Source of the DNA: JADZAA01 sp039810485
GTDB taxonomy: Bacteria; Bacteroidota; Ignavibacteria; Kapaibacteriales; UBA961
Direction: 5' to 3'
Length of the DNA stretch: 64,000 bases
Assembly (NCBI GenBank): GCA_039810485.1
Contig: JBDHXA010000001.1
Coordinates: forward strand, 43,861-107,860
The notes below the pieces were generated by a model. The model made no database searches and had not been told where the DNA came from. It saw only the letters and a list, made by a program, of their open reading frames with translations. Shown here piece by piece: positions 56,032-64,000 of this stretch. The number at the start of each line of letters is the position of its first letter. Position 1 is the stretch's first letter. The position numbers were made by a program, and so were the translations under genes.

Positions 56032-56559
56032 ATGGCTGCGCATCCTATTCTCGTTGCAACTGATTTTTCCGAAACATCCCGCGAAGCAGTCGAGCAGGCA
56101 GTTGTTGTTGCTGCCGGACTTAACACGAAACTTGTGATTGCCTATGTGGCTGAAGACAATGTTTTTAATTCTTCTTATTTAGCTGATAAAATAGGGACTT
56201 CTTTTCTCTCCATGACTGCAGAGCAAGTGCGCGAAGCCGCTCATAATATCATAACAATAGAATTGAATACTCTTGTGCATAAAGTGAAGAAAAACGGAGT
56301 TCAATGCTCTTCAACAATATTAAATGGTCAGCCGGCCAAAGCTCTTTCTGAATATGCAACTGATAATGCTTGCATGATGATTGTTGTGGGTACGCATGGT
56401 CATAGCAATTTAGGGCATTTAATGTTCGGCAGCACTACCGACAGACTATTGAGAATTGCAGGCTGTCCGGTCTTGGTTGTGCGTAAGAACTTTGCTCCAG
56501 CAAAGAGTGCAGCAGATTCCAAACCGGCTTCTAAGTCTCGTGTTAAAAGAAAGTTGTAA
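56032..56559 (+). CDS. Universal stress protein, UspA family
   Basis: A 175-residue single-Usp-domain protein. The opening PILVATDFSE and the ATP-binding loop GTHGHSNLGHLMFGSTTDRLL (about 120-140, G-x2-G-x9-GS pattern) are conserved, so it probably binds ATP. A lysine- and serine-rich tail of about 20 residues ends the protein. Usp proteins are induced by starvation and other stress; no regulator is adjacent. It follows the purine nucleoside phosphorylase gene by 88 bp. Confidence 0.9.
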   Translation: MAAHPILVATDFSETSREAVEQAVVVAAGLNTKLVIAYVAEDNVFNSSYLADKIGTSFLSMTAEQVREAAHNIITIELNTLVHKVKKNGVQCSSTILNGQPAKALSEYATDNACMMIVVGTHGHSNLGHLMFGSTTDRLLRIAGCPVLVVRKNFAPAKSAADSKPASKSRVKRKL

Positions 56560-56817
56560 CTTGCTGATTTATAGGTATTGCCATGGCTATTGGTTGACGT
56601 GAACGTTTAGAATGCTGCCATTGCTTGTTAGCAAACATAATCTATTGTAATGCAATAAGAAAGCAAGAGCAGTAAAACTAATCTTTCAAAAAGATAATAT
56701 GCAAAATTATTCAATGTTCAAAGCATAGAATTTGTGCAGACAAATTCAAATGAAATCAAGCGACTACATCAAAATTGAGAGACAAGATAGTTGAGAATCG
56801 AATAACAGTTGTTTAGA

Positions 56818-57231
56818 ATGTTTATGAGACAAATTTGGAATAGAATCACAAGAATTGCCAAAGCATCTATCCAAGATGAAGTGCGGTATTCTAAAGCCGA
56901 GCATACAATTAACTCTTCGGATGATGAATTGCGCCGCATAATTGATGAATTAAACAACCCTTCAACAAATGATAAAAAAGAGAGCAGCCAAAGAAAACAA
57001 ACTAAGCGCTACTATTCCTCAATACAAGCCATGCATAAAGCAGCTGCGACTTTAGGAGTACTACCAGATGCAAATCCGGAAGCAATAACAATTGCATATC
57101 GCCGTAAAATTCTGCAGACGCATCCAGATAAAATGATAGGTAAAAGCGCCGAAATTCAAGAGGAAGCTCGCCTGCAATCTATTGAAATAAACGCGGCGTA
57201 TCAGCTGCTTCGCGAGCTAAAAGGGTTTTAA
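56818..57231 (+). CDS. Short J-domain protein
   Basis: About 137 residues. The C-terminal 65 residues form a J domain: YRRKILQTHPDKMIG with the HPD tripeptide that stimulates Hsp70 ATPase, followed by the third helix. The N-terminal 65 residues are charged and helical and match nothing I know. The full DnaJ zinc-finger and C-terminal substrate domains are absent, so it is a small co-chaperone for a specific DnaK task. The open frame starts at a TTG (56809), but the ATG at 56818 is likelier. It converges with a glycosyltransferase gene 9 bp away. Confidence 0.82.
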   Translation: MFMRQIWNRITRIAKASIQDEVRYSKAEHTINSSDDELRRIIDELNNPSTNDKKESSQRKQTKRYYSSIQAMHKAAATLGVLPDANPEAITIAYRRKILQTHPDKMIGKSAEIQEEARLQSIEINAAYQLLRELKGF

Positions 57232-57240
57232 TACTGCCCG

Positions 57241-58401
57241 TTATAGAATCTCTTTTAGCATTGAGGCGACAGATTTTCCCCATGCATCCCAGTTCAAACG
57301 AACCTCATATTCTTCGCGACTTGTACGGCAAAGACGCTGATAATCGGTTTGATTTTCCCAAATTGCAGCAATTGTGTGAGCATATTCTTTGCCGCCGTCT
57401 GAATGATGATGCAGAAAGCCATTCATTCCATTGGTAATTACTCCGCTAACGCCTCCCGTGTCGGTGGATATGGCTGGGAGTCCAAAAGCAGATGCTTCAC
57501 TAAATACAATTCCAAAAGCTTCGGCGCGAGTGGGGAGCAAGAGAAAACTTGATTCAGTTAATAACTCGCCTATTTTCATAATTCCGTCTTTAGTTTTTTT
57601 ATTGACAAATGGAATAACTTTCATTTTAGGGTGAGAAAATTGCTTTGGAGGAGCGCAGCCGCATACGGTTAATTCTGCTGAGACTCCTAATTTTAAAAGC
57701 GTTAGCAACGTATCATAAGCAATTTCCCCTCCTTTATTTTTCCAGTCGACTCCCAATAACAGCAAGCGGCATACATTTGATTGTTTTGAGCGTAATGCCG
57801 ACGCTCTGTTGGGTATGACATCCGGCGTAAGGTTGGCCCCATACGGAGCTACATAAATACGCTCGTAAGGAACTGCGTAGTATTGAGTTGCAGATTTGGC
57901 AGCCCATTGGGTCGGAAAGGTTGACGCTCTTGATTTTTGCATGCAGCGGCGTTCAATTTCGTTGCTCATTCGCGCAGAAACAGCGAATAGATTAGTTGCG
58001 TAAGGATGATAATTTTCGCTGATTGCAAACGTTACATCCGAAGCGAAGACAATAGGCAAATTGGTATCGAGAAATGAAAGCTCTGTCGAAGCAGCGCATC
58101 CGAATAGAATGTCGGGACGTTGTGTCGAATTTTCAATTTCTTTTTCAAAGTGCCGCGCATAACGTCTGGCAAGTGCAAATGTGTGAAGCGGGTTGAAGCG
58201 CTTTCCGATTGTTAACGATGTGATTTTATTGATAGCTTTGCTTGCAAACATTGGAAAGCCGTCGGAAATTGGCGCATAATGTATAACATCTCCGCAATGC
58301 TGCTGCAATGCTTGCGCAATAAAATATGGAGTTCCGGACCAATTTGTGATAGATGAGCCGGCTGATTTTACAAATCCTATTCGTGGTCTCTTAGAGCTCA
58401 T
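57241..58401 (-). CDS. GT4-family glycosyltransferase
   Basis: A 386-residue GT-B glycosyltransferase. The C-terminal Glycos_transf_1 domain (about 220-370) has the catalytic EAFGIVFSEASAFGLP (E-x7-E pattern, about 295-310) and TDTGGVSGVI motifs. The N-terminal acceptor half has no clear signal peptide. The start codon overlaps the hutH stop in an ATGA arrangement at 58398-58401, so the two genes are translationally coupled. The acceptor and sugar donor are unknown; it may build a surface glycan or a cytoplasmic glycoconjugate. Confidence 0.88.
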   Translation of the reverse strand: MSSKRPRIGFVKSAGSSITNWSGTPYFIAQALQQHCGDVIHYAPISDGFPMFASKAINKITSLTIGKRFNPLHTFALARRYARHFEKEIENSTQRPDILFGCAASTELSFLDTNLPIVFASDVTFAISENYHPYATNLFAVSARMSNEIERRCMQKSRASTFPTQWAAKSATQYYAVPYERIYVAPYGANLTPDVIPNRASALRSKQSNVCRLLLLGVDWKNKGGEIAYDTLLTLLKLGVSAELTVCGCAPPKQFSHPKMKVIPFVNKKTKDGIMKIGELLTESSFLLLPTRAEAFGIVFSEASAFGLPAISTDTGGVSGVITNGMNGFLHHHSDGGKEYAHTIAAIWENQTDYQRLCRTSREEYEVRLNWDAWGKSVASMLKEIL

Positions 58402-59918
58402 AATTTAGCTGCAAGATTGATTTTTCCTTGATGCAATAGCTGCTTAACTGCCTGTATATCATGATATACTACTCTATCGCCTTTGGCAGGCGGAACTACA
58501 GAGCGAATCATTTGCAGAACTGCCTCTAACGGCTCGCTTGTTCGTAAAGGTCGGTGAAATTCAATCGCTTGAGCGGCGCATAGAAGTTCTATTGCTAAAA
58601 TAGTTTCTACATTATCCGCCACTTTTCGAACTTTATGCGCTGCAATACTTCCCATGGAGTTATGGTCTTCTTGATTGGCGGAAGTTGGTATCGAATCAAC
58701 ACTTGCAGGATGGCATAAAGTTTTGTTTTCAGATGCAATGGAAGCCGAAGTGTATTGCGCAATCATCATGCCCGACTCGACTCCACCGCGTTGTGCCAAA
58801 AAGCGAGGCAATCCATTGCTCAATGCGCCATTGACCATGCGCTCAGTGCGACGCTCGGAAATATTGCCAAGTTCTGCGCAGGCAATTGCCAAAAAGTCCA
58901 AAGCGAGTGCTAATGGCTGTCCGTGAAAATTGCCGCCTTCGATATGTTCGTCTGTTTCTGGGAAAATTAGAGGATTATCATTTGCAGAATTTAATTCCAT
59001 GGCGATGACACTCTTTACATAGCCGATTGCATCTCTCGAAGCTCCATGCACTTGCGGCATGCAGCGCAAAGAGTATGCGTCTTGGACCAGGCCGTCGCCT
59101 TCTTTGTGGGAATCTCGTATTTCGCTTCCGCTTAACAGCATTCGAAGGTTTGCCGCTGTTTGCATTTGGCCGCTAAAACCGCGCAAACGGTGAATACGTT
59201 CGTCAAAAGCACGGTCAGTGCCTCGAAGTGCGTCAAGCGAAAATGCGCCGGCAATGTCGGCTGCATCTGCTAATTGCATTGCTTGGGCAACAGATAATGC
59301 GCCGATTGCGCACATCATTTGCGTGCCGTTAATAAGCGCCAGTCCTTCTTTTGCTTTTAGTTTTACCGGTTTTATTCCTGCTTCCATCATTGCTTCATGC
59401 GATGGAATTGTTGTGTGTCCGTTCAGAATAGAACCTCGTCCGATAAGTGCCAAAGCAATGTGAGACAACTGTGCTAAATCGCCGCTGCTGCCAACTGAGC
59501 CTTGTGATGGAACTGCCGGAAGCAAATTTTTATTGAGCATGGCAAGCAGCGTGTCAAGCGTTTCTTCTCGAATCCCTGAATGTCCTTTTGCCAAAGCATT
59601 TACGCGAAGCGTCATCATTGCCCTGACAATTTCAGACAGCAAAAATTCTCCTGCACCTGCGCTATGTGAAATGATGAGATTTTCTTGCAATAAATCAAGA
59701 TCTTCCGGCGGTATGACAACATTGGCAAATTCTCCAAAGCCCGTAGTTACGCCATATACAATTTCTCGCTTTTCCACCCAGCTTTCGACAGTTCGTCGCG
59801 CTCGACGCACTTGCTCGCGTGCCTCGTCAGAAAGTAGAATCTTAATGTCAGGTTGAAATGCTACAGCTGTAAGTTGCTCAATTGTAAGAGTGTTGCCGTT
59901 AAGTATTAGAGAGGTCAT
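58398..59918 (-). CDS. hutH: Histidine ammonia-lyase (MIO-dependent)
   Basis: A 506-residue lyase that turns histidine into urocanate and ammonia. The catalytic Tyr of YGVTTGFGE (Y55), the SHSAG histidine (H85) and the later NDNPL and FHGQP regions match histidine ammonia-lyases. The MIO cofactor triad reads Ser-Ser-Gly (144-146 in SVGSSGDLA) instead of Ala-Ser-Gly; this variant is known in the wider family, so activity is likely but unproven. No hutU or hutI gene is in the window. It is coupled to a glycosyltransferase by a four-base overlap, which is odd for histidine degradation. A consensus promoter lies upstream. Confidence 0.9.
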   Translation of the reverse strand: MTSLILNGNTLTIEQLTAVAFQPDIKILLSDEAREQVRRARRTVESWVEKREIVYGVTTGFGEFANVVIPPEDLDLLQENLIISHSAGAGEFLLSEIVRAMMTLRVNALAKGHSGIREETLDTLLAMLNKNLLPAVPSQGSVGSSGDLAQLSHIALALIGRGSILNGHTTIPSHEAMMEAGIKPVKLKAKEGLALINGTQMMCAIGALSVAQAMQLADAADIAGAFSLDALRGTDRAFDERIHRLRGFSGQMQTAANLRMLLSGSEIRDSHKEGDGLVQDAYSLRCMPQVHGASRDAIGYVKSVIAMELNSANDNPLIFPETDEHIEGGNFHGQPLALALDFLAIACAELGNISERRTERMVNGALSNGLPRFLAQRGGVESGMMIAQYTSASIASENKTLCHPASVDSIPTSANQEDHNSMGSIAAHKVRKVADNVETILAIELLCAAQAIEFHRPLRTSEPLEAVLQMIRSVVPPAKGDRVVYHDIQAVKQLLHQGKINLAAKL

Positions 59919-59954
59919 ATTGTTGCTATTAGCGTTAAATGTTAATTAATAGAA

Positions 59955-59986
59955 CAAAATTACGGCGAACTAGCGGCTATGGCAAA
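59955..59986 (-). promoter_or_regulatory. Promoter of hutH-glycosyltransferase pair
   Basis: On the minus strand TTTG (59983-59986) is followed after 20 bases by TAATTTTG (59955-59962), matching the Bacteroidota consensus. The leader to the hutH ATG at 59918 would be about 30 bases. Confidence 0.75.
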
Positions 59987-60324
59987 TATAGTGCTGTCGA
60001 AATGGCTCAGAGGCGTTAATTGCGAATGAAGTTCTGCCATAAATAATAATGATTGTCATTTTAATAGAATTATGAAAAAATAGACAAAATTCTCACATTA
60101 GTCTTCATCTTTGTAAAAATTACTAAGCATGTTAGCATTGTCTATTTGCTGATGCTGCTTAATTTTGATTGTATATATTTTTAGCGGATTAATTTATACA
60201 ATGCAACGTAACTTACGTTAGTGATCAGAATTATAAATAAATAATAAAATTATGAGACTGAAGAAAATCATTGAATAAAAATTTTCTTAAAAAATCAATA
60301 TTGGAGTAATTTATCGAAAGGCGA
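59987..60324. other. AT-rich intergenic region with a palindrome
   Basis: No gene is seen. It separates the divergent hutH and FG-GAP genes. A perfect palindrome aacgtaacttacgtt (7-bp arms, one-base centre) lies at 60205-60219 and could be an operator. A TAATTTTG element with an ATTG box 19 bases before it lies near 60140-60170 and could serve the FG-GAP gene. Confidence 0.45.
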
Positions 60325-61947
60325 ATGCGAATGAAATATTTTAGACTTTCTTTTATACTATTTCTTTTATGTCTGTGCAATTCATTGTCTTTATTTGCAC
60401 AAATCCCAACAGTTAAATGGTGGCGTGACGTGTTGGATATGTCTGCCGGACAATCGGCTGCAGCAGACATTGATGGCGACGGAAAATTAGAAGTAGTTTT
60501 TGGATGCTATCGCAATGATAGTTGTATTTATGCTCTAAATGCCGAAGATGGAACATTACTATGGAAATATAATACACGTACAAAATATGGAGAAGGATGC
60601 AATGACGTCGCTCCGATAATATACGATGTCGACGGAGACGGCAATCTCGAAGTTGTTGTTCCAAGCTCATGCAACCCAACAACCTATTGTTTCGATGGTC
60701 GAGATGGTCATGTGAAATGGATGCTTCAAACATCTGGCAGCGATTCGCCTCCTATCATTGCCGACATTAACGGAGATGGCCGCGAGGAAATATTGCATGG
60801 TCAATTTGACGGGACAGTTATTTGTATTGACGCAAAAACAGGAGAGCAAATCTGGTCTTTGCAAGTCGAAAAAAACGTCGCTGTTCAAACTGCACCAACA
60901 GTTTTTGACTCAGACGGCGATGGAAACCTTGAATTTGCCGTAGGCACTTGGAAGCGAGATCCGAACAGCAATAACGGTTATTATGTTTATGACGGCAAAA
61001 CTCGGCAATTACGCTGGTCGTATCCAATGAGCGATTATGTCTATCATGGTTCGGCTGTCGGTGATATTGATGCTGACGGTCGGCTTGAACTTATTGTTGG
61101 TTCGTATAATGATACTTTGTATTGCTTCGATGCAGAAAAGGGATTTGTACGCTGGAGATACTTTGGAGGCGGTACTTATATTGGATCGCCTGCAACAATT
61201 ACTGATGTTGATAACGATGGCGAATGTGAAATTATCTTTTGCAGCGGCTATTATGTAGGAGTGTTAAATAAAAAAGGGGAATTGAAATGGCGATATACAA
61301 CGCCAAAATATGGAACAGTTTTTAGGGGCGTTGCCGTCGCAGATATTAATAATGACGATTACAAAGACATAGTATTCGGAACGTACTATGGTGTTTTAGT
61401 TGCTTTAGACGGCTGTACCGGTCGAGAACTATGGGCAATAGATCTAAAAGATCATTCAGGGGTAGATGGTTTTGGTCTTGATCATGCGCCGTTAATTGCA
61501 GATTTTGACAACGATGGACTATTGGATGTATTTATTGTGGGAGGCTATTCAATGTATCCGGATTTTTCAAAAAACCATGGCAGAGCATATATGCTAACGA
61601 TTGGCAAAGGTCGCGGTCCTGAATGGATAATGTTTCAACACGATATCAGGCGACAATCTGCTCTTTGCGGCAAAATGCCATTGTCTGTACGAGAAGCTGC
61701 ATCCAGCAATTCTTTTATTCAACTCATTGAAAATAAAAAAGATCGCACAGCGGCAATTCAAAATTCAAGCAATAAAAATTGTGAAGTGATAATAACGAAT
61801 ATATTAGGGCAAATAATTTCCATAACGGAGGCAAAACCCTTTGGCAATACCGTGATATCTTTAAAATGGTTGCCAATCGGCATTTATTGGTATATAGTAA
61901 CAACCGATAACAGCGCTGTCTCGACAGGCCAGATTTTTATCGAATAG
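60325..61947 (+). CDS. FG-GAP/PQQ-like beta-propeller with T9SS sorting tail
   Basis: A 540-residue exported protein. Residues 1 to about 25 form a signal peptide ending in FAQ. Eight calcium-loop repeats of the D-x-D-x-D-G type (near residues 48, 101, 147, 195, 247, 294, 340, 392; the 340 copy reads NNDD) alternate with PQQ-enzyme-like segments ending in W (LLWKY, VKWML, QIWSL, LRWSY, VRWRY, LKWRY, ELWAI), giving a beta-propeller. The last 80 residues are a T9SS sorting domain (ILGQIIS, LPIGIYWYI). It is probably a surface or secreted binding protein; no ligand or enzyme activity is evident. Confidence 0.9.
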   Translation: MRMKYFRLSFILFLLCLCNSLSLFAQIPTVKWWRDVLDMSAGQSAAADIDGDGKLEVVFGCYRNDSCIYALNAEDGTLLWKYNTRTKYGEGCNDVAPIIYDVDGDGNLEVVVPSSCNPTTYCFDGRDGHVKWMLQTSGSDSPPIIADINGDGREEILHGQFDGTVICIDAKTGEQIWSLQVEKNVAVQTAPTVFDSDGDGNLEFAVGTWKRDPNSNNGYYVYDGKTRQLRWSYPMSDYVYHGSAVGDIDADGRLELIVGSYNDTLYCFDAEKGFVRWRYFGGGTYIGSPATITDVDNDGECEIIFCSGYYVGVLNKKGELKWRYTTPKYGTVFRGVAVADINNDDYKDIVFGTYYGVLVALDGCTGRELWAIDLKDHSGVDGFGLDHAPLIADFDNDGLLDVFIVGGYSMYPDFSKNHGRAYMLTIGKGRGPEWIMFQHDIRRQSALCGKMPLSVREAASSNSFIQLIENKKDRTAAIQNSSNKNCEVIITNILGQIISITEAKPFGNTVISLKWLPIGIYWYIVTTDNSAVSTGQIFIE

Positions 61948-61974
61948 CAGAAAATCGCGCTATGTAACGAGATG

Positions 61975-62865
61975 TTATTTTGTCAGTCTTCGATAACAAT
62001 CTTGATATTTATCTTGTATTTCCACAATAATATGCGCAGGCAGATGCGGCGGCGGCGGCTGTTTGTTCCAGTCAATAGTTTCAAGATAATCACGCAAAAC
62101 TTGTTTGTCAAAATTGACTTGTTCTTTGCCGACTGAATAATTCTCTAACAGCCAGTATCGCGACGAGTCCGGCGTAAGTGCTTCATCTATCAGAATTAGA
62201 GAATTATCATTTGTCAAGCCGAATTCAAATTTTGTATCTGCCAAAATCATTCCTCGCTCGAGTGCGTAATTTGCGGCAAATGTATAGAGTTCAAGCGAAA
62301 TGCGCCGAGCTTCAGCGGCTGTTCCGGGCGGACACAACGCTTCTGCCTCTTCGAAGCTAATATTAATGTCATGACCTTCTTCGGCTTTAGTCGCCGGAGT
62401 AAAAATCGGCTCTGGCAGCCTCGAGCTTTGCGCAAGTTCTTCGGGCAGTGATATGCCGCATATTTTGCGAGTTTGTTGATACTCTTTCCAGCCGGAACCG
62501 GCAATGTAGCCGCGAACTACACATTCGATCGGCAAAGGCGCGGTTTTTTTCACAATCATGCTTCGTCCGGCAAGGTTGTCGCGATATGGAGCACATTCAG
62601 GCGGAAAATCATTCACGTTTGCTGTAATGAGGTGATTGCGAACAATATGCCGCGTAATGTCAAACCAAAAAACGGATATGCTTGTAAGTAAAACTCCTTT
62701 TTCGGGCACCGGCTCAGACATGATAACGTCGAACGCTGAAATTCGATCGGTGGCAATCATTAAAAGCGTCTCTCCAAGATCATAAATATCGCGTACTTTG
62801 CCGCGTTTGTAGAATTTTAACGCGGGGAAACTATCGGACAAAAATGCAGATTGAGATGTATTCAT
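61975..62865 (-). CDS. purC: SAICAR synthetase (phosphoribosylaminoimidazole-succinocarboxamide synthase)
   Basis: A 296-residue ATP-dependent enzyme of purine synthesis that joins aspartate to CAIR. KFYKRGKVRDIYDLG (about 17-31) and ATDRISAFDVIMSEPVP are the ATP-binding region; VECVVRGYIAGSGWKEY and LADTKFEFG are further family signatures. The longer length resembles the yeast-type Ade1 group rather than the short E. coli PurC. It converges with the FG-GAP gene 27 bp away and is monocistronic. Confidence 0.95.
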   Translation of the reverse strand: MNTSQSAFLSDSFPALKFYKRGKVRDIYDLGETLLMIATDRISAFDVIMSEPVPEKGVLLTSISVFWFDITRHIVRNHLITANVNDFPPECAPYRDNLAGRSMIVKKTAPLPIECVVRGYIAGSGWKEYQQTRKICGISLPEELAQSSRLPEPIFTPATKAEEGHDINISFEEAEALCPPGTAAEARRISLELYTFAANYALERGMILADTKFEFGLTNDNSLILIDEALTPDSSRYWLLENYSVGKEQVNFDKQVLRDYLETIDWNKQPPPPHLPAHIIVEIQDKYQDCYRRLTK

Positions 62866-62939
62866 TTCTTTACGATAATAAATTGAAATAATATGCAGCT
62901 AATAAAGCGAATATAATAACTATTGCTTTAAAATTCATA

Positions 62940-62971
62940 ATTGGTTGTTTTGCAAAAAACCGCTAAGTTTG
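62940..62971 (+). promoter_or_regulatory. Probable promoter of the DUF3098 gene
   Basis: ATTG (62940-62943) is followed after 20 bases by TAAGTTTG (62964-62971), a near match to the consensus. The transcript would begin about 28 bases before the ATG. Confidence 0.55.
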
Positions 62972-63005
62972 CAATGATTTTTATCTTTTAATATTATCTT
63001 TTACC

Positions 63006-63305
63006 ATGGCTAATAATATTGAATCCATCAACCTTAAACCGAACTCCCCGACTAAAACCAAACTTTCTAACCGAAATGAATGGAAACATCCATTTTCCAC
63101 TATGAATTTTCTTTTTATAGGATTGGGTCTGCTTACAATTATTGCCGGATATTATTTAATGTCTTCAGGAATTTCAAGCGATCCCGCCGATCATACTACA
63201 TGGATGAATCCTACAGCAGTTGATATTTCGCCAATTGTACTTGTAATCGGTTATTGCGTCATCATACCATTCGCAATAATGTACAAACAAAATGTCGAAG
63301 AGTAA
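63006..63305 (+). CDS. DUF3098 membrane protein
   Basis: A 99-residue protein with two membrane segments (about 38-57 and 76-95) separated by a short polar loop, and a cytoplasmic N-terminus. The segment pattern, with GYYLMSSG after the first helix, resembles DUF3098, a family found mainly in Bacteroidota. Its function is unknown; in that group the gene often lies near cell-division ftsX, but not here. A strong terminator ends the gene. Confidence 0.78.
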   Translation: MANNIESINLKPNSPTKTKLSNRNEWKHPFSTMNFLFIGLGLLTIIAGYYLMSSGISSDPADHTTWMNPTAVDISPIVLVIGYCVIIPFAIMYKQNVEE

Positions 63306-63307
63306 GT

Positions 63308-63332
63308 AAAAGCCGGAAAATCTCCGGCTTTT
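63308..63332 (+). terminator. Intrinsic terminator after DUF3098
   Basis: A perfect 10-bp stem (aaaagccgga/tccggctttt) with a 5-base loop and a T-rich end lies directly after the stop codon, and 20 bp before the next start. It can act on both strands. Confidence 0.88.
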
Positions 63333-63352
63333 GTTTATAAAGAGAATACACG

Positions 63353-63718
63353 ATGACGGACGAAGCAACAGACCAATATATTAATCGTGTAGCAAATGCT
63401 CTGCAACCAAGCGAGGAAGAGAGCATTATACGTCGTGCCGCTTTAAAAAAGCGTCGTTCAGTTTCCCATATTAATGGCTTAACGGATCGAATTGGACTGT
63501 TGCTCGAAATGTTGCGCGATGGCGACTTCAAATTTACTTGGACTACAAGAGCAATTATTCTTGCCGGCTTAATCTATTTTATTACTCCAGCCGACGCGAT
63601 TCCAGATGTTATTCCTATTGTCGGCTATGTTGACGATGCGGCAGTAATCAGCGTTGTTTTTCGTCGCTTGCGCAACGAAATCGAGCGATACAAAAAATTT
63701 TTAACGGACTTCGAATAA
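63353..63718 (+). CDS. YkvA-like DUF1232 protein
   Basis: A 121-residue protein. The DUF1232 core (about 65-100) has ILAGLIYFITPADAIPDVIPIVGYVDDAAV, in particular the PxDxIPDxxPxxGxxDD pattern that defines the family. A short charged N-terminal half precedes it. The hydrophobic core suggests a membrane-associated protein; the function is unknown. It lies 20 bp after a terminator and so may have its own promoter, though none was clear. Confidence 0.85.
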   Translation: MTDEATDQYINRVANALQPSEEESIIRRAALKKRRSVSHINGLTDRIGLLLEMLRDGDFKFTWTTRAIILAGLIYFITPADAIPDVIPIVGYVDDAAVISVVFRRLRNEIERYKKFLTDFE

Positions 63719-63754
63719 TACTATTCAATTGGCTGACATAATGTGGCCAATTAG

Positions 63755-64000
63755 TTATGGACGGCGTCCTCCGAATTTTTTTCCGCCTCCAAATTTTCCT
63801 CCGTTTTTAGGTTTTCCGCCTCCAAATTTTCCTCCGCCAAACTTATTGGCTCCTCCTCCGAAGCGCGGTTTGCGGTCTCCTCTGTCATCACCTCCGAAGC
63901 GCGGTCTGCGTTCTCCTCTGTCATCGCCTCCTCCGAAGCGCGGTCTGCGTTCTCCTCTGTCATCGCCTCCTCCGAAGCGCGGTCTGCGTTCTCCTCTGTC
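63755..64000 (-). CDS. Arg/Gly-rich C-terminal tail of a probable RNA-binding protein, partial
   Basis: The minus-strand frame ending at the TAA 63755-63757 and continuing past the right edge gives 81 residues of low-complexity sequence: repeats of DRGERRPRFGGG, then KFGGGKF and a final KKFGGRRP. Such tails are found at the C-terminus of DEAD-box RNA helicases and other RNA-binding proteins in Bacteroidota and help bind RNA. Another open frame on this strand (Glu/Ala-rich) is a shadow of the same repeats. The catalytic part of the gene lies outside the window, so the protein cannot be named. Confidence 0.65.
   Translation of the reverse strand, partial: DRGERRPRFGGGDDRGERRPRFGGGDDRGERRPRFGGDDRGDRKPRFGGGANKFGGGKFGGGKPKNGGKFGGGKKFGGRRP
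63851..64000 (-). repeat. 39-bp tandem coding repeats (13-residue RG unit)
   Basis: On the minus strand three to four copies of a unit encoding DRGERRPRFGGGD follow one another: 39 bases at 63962-64000 and 63923-63961, 36 bases at 63887-63922 and a variant at 63851-63886. The repeat probably continues beyond the window edge. Confidence 0.85.

Noticed and set aside
63751..63963. Glu/Ala-rich minus-strand ORF with repeated TEENADRASE
   Set aside because: It arises from another frame of the 39-bp repeats; the frame giving the Arg/Gly-rich tail has the expected composition for a known protein type and runs off the edge.

Overview
The window looks like the chromosome of a bacterium from the Bacteroidota/Chlorobiota (FCB) branch, probably outside classical Bacteroidia (a Kapabacteria- or Ignavibacteria-like lineage is my best guess; the exact group cannot be fixed by eye). 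Several exported proteins end in type IX secretion (T9SS) sorting tails. The stable RNA genes have promoters of the Bacteroidota form TTTG-N20-TAnnTTTG. A DUF3098 protein and a BrxA/B-type bacilliredoxin are present. Some genes, such as secD, still carry good Shine-Dalgarno sequences. I see no phage, insertion sequence, CRISPR array or rRNA operon.

Layout: 1-1.9 kb is the end of a kelch/T9SS protein gene whose 5' part is broken by a stop codon and a 17-bp tandem duplication. 1.9-6.3 kb is a surface-polysaccharide-like cluster: a methyltransferase, a three-domain polysaccharide deacetylase/methyltransferase/transglutaminase-like fusion, and a divergent Wzx-type flippase. 6.3-18.9 kb, all on the minus strand, holds the translation operon rimP-nusA-infB-rbfA-truB-ribF, followed by an M28 peptidase, an M1 peptidase with T9SS tail and mtaB. 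After a 1.2-kb stretch with no recognisable gene come a PafA-like phosphatase, a receiver-histidine kinase, secD-secF-STAS, an aldo/keto reductase, tRNA-His, an AI-2E family permease and a bacilliredoxin (20-30 kb). 30-36 kb has an orphan PhnE-type permease, a T9SS subtilase, YgfZ and a coupled lipoprotein. 36-48 kb, mostly minus, carries rng-dxr-rseP-uvrA-aat, the SRP RNA, tRNA-Arg, dnaX and a C-terminal processing protease. 48-64 kb holds a VWA-OmpA lipoprotein, a GT2 glycosyltransferase, uvrB, queA, a Nudix hydrolase, tadA, purine nucleoside phosphorylase, a universal stress protein, a J-domain protein, hutH overlapping a GT4 glycosyltransferase, a T9SS FG-GAP propeller, purC, DUF3098 and DUF1232 proteins, and the Arg/Gly-rich end of a probable RNA-binding protein.

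Most of the window is housekeeping: ribosome maturation, transcription and translation factors, tRNA modification (TruB, MtaB, QueA, TadA), protein export (SecDF, SRP RNA), DNA repair (UvrA, UvrB) and isoprenoid, purine and flavin synthesis. The accessory part concerns the cell surface: T9SS cargo, proteases, glycosyltransferases and the fusion protein. Most worth following up are the three-domain fusion beside a methyltransferase and flippase, an intrinsic-terminator hairpin between the rimP promoter and its start codon, back-to-back SRP RNA/tRNA-Arg promoters, the hutH-glycosyltransferase overlap, and the frameshifting 17-bp duplication in the kelch gene.
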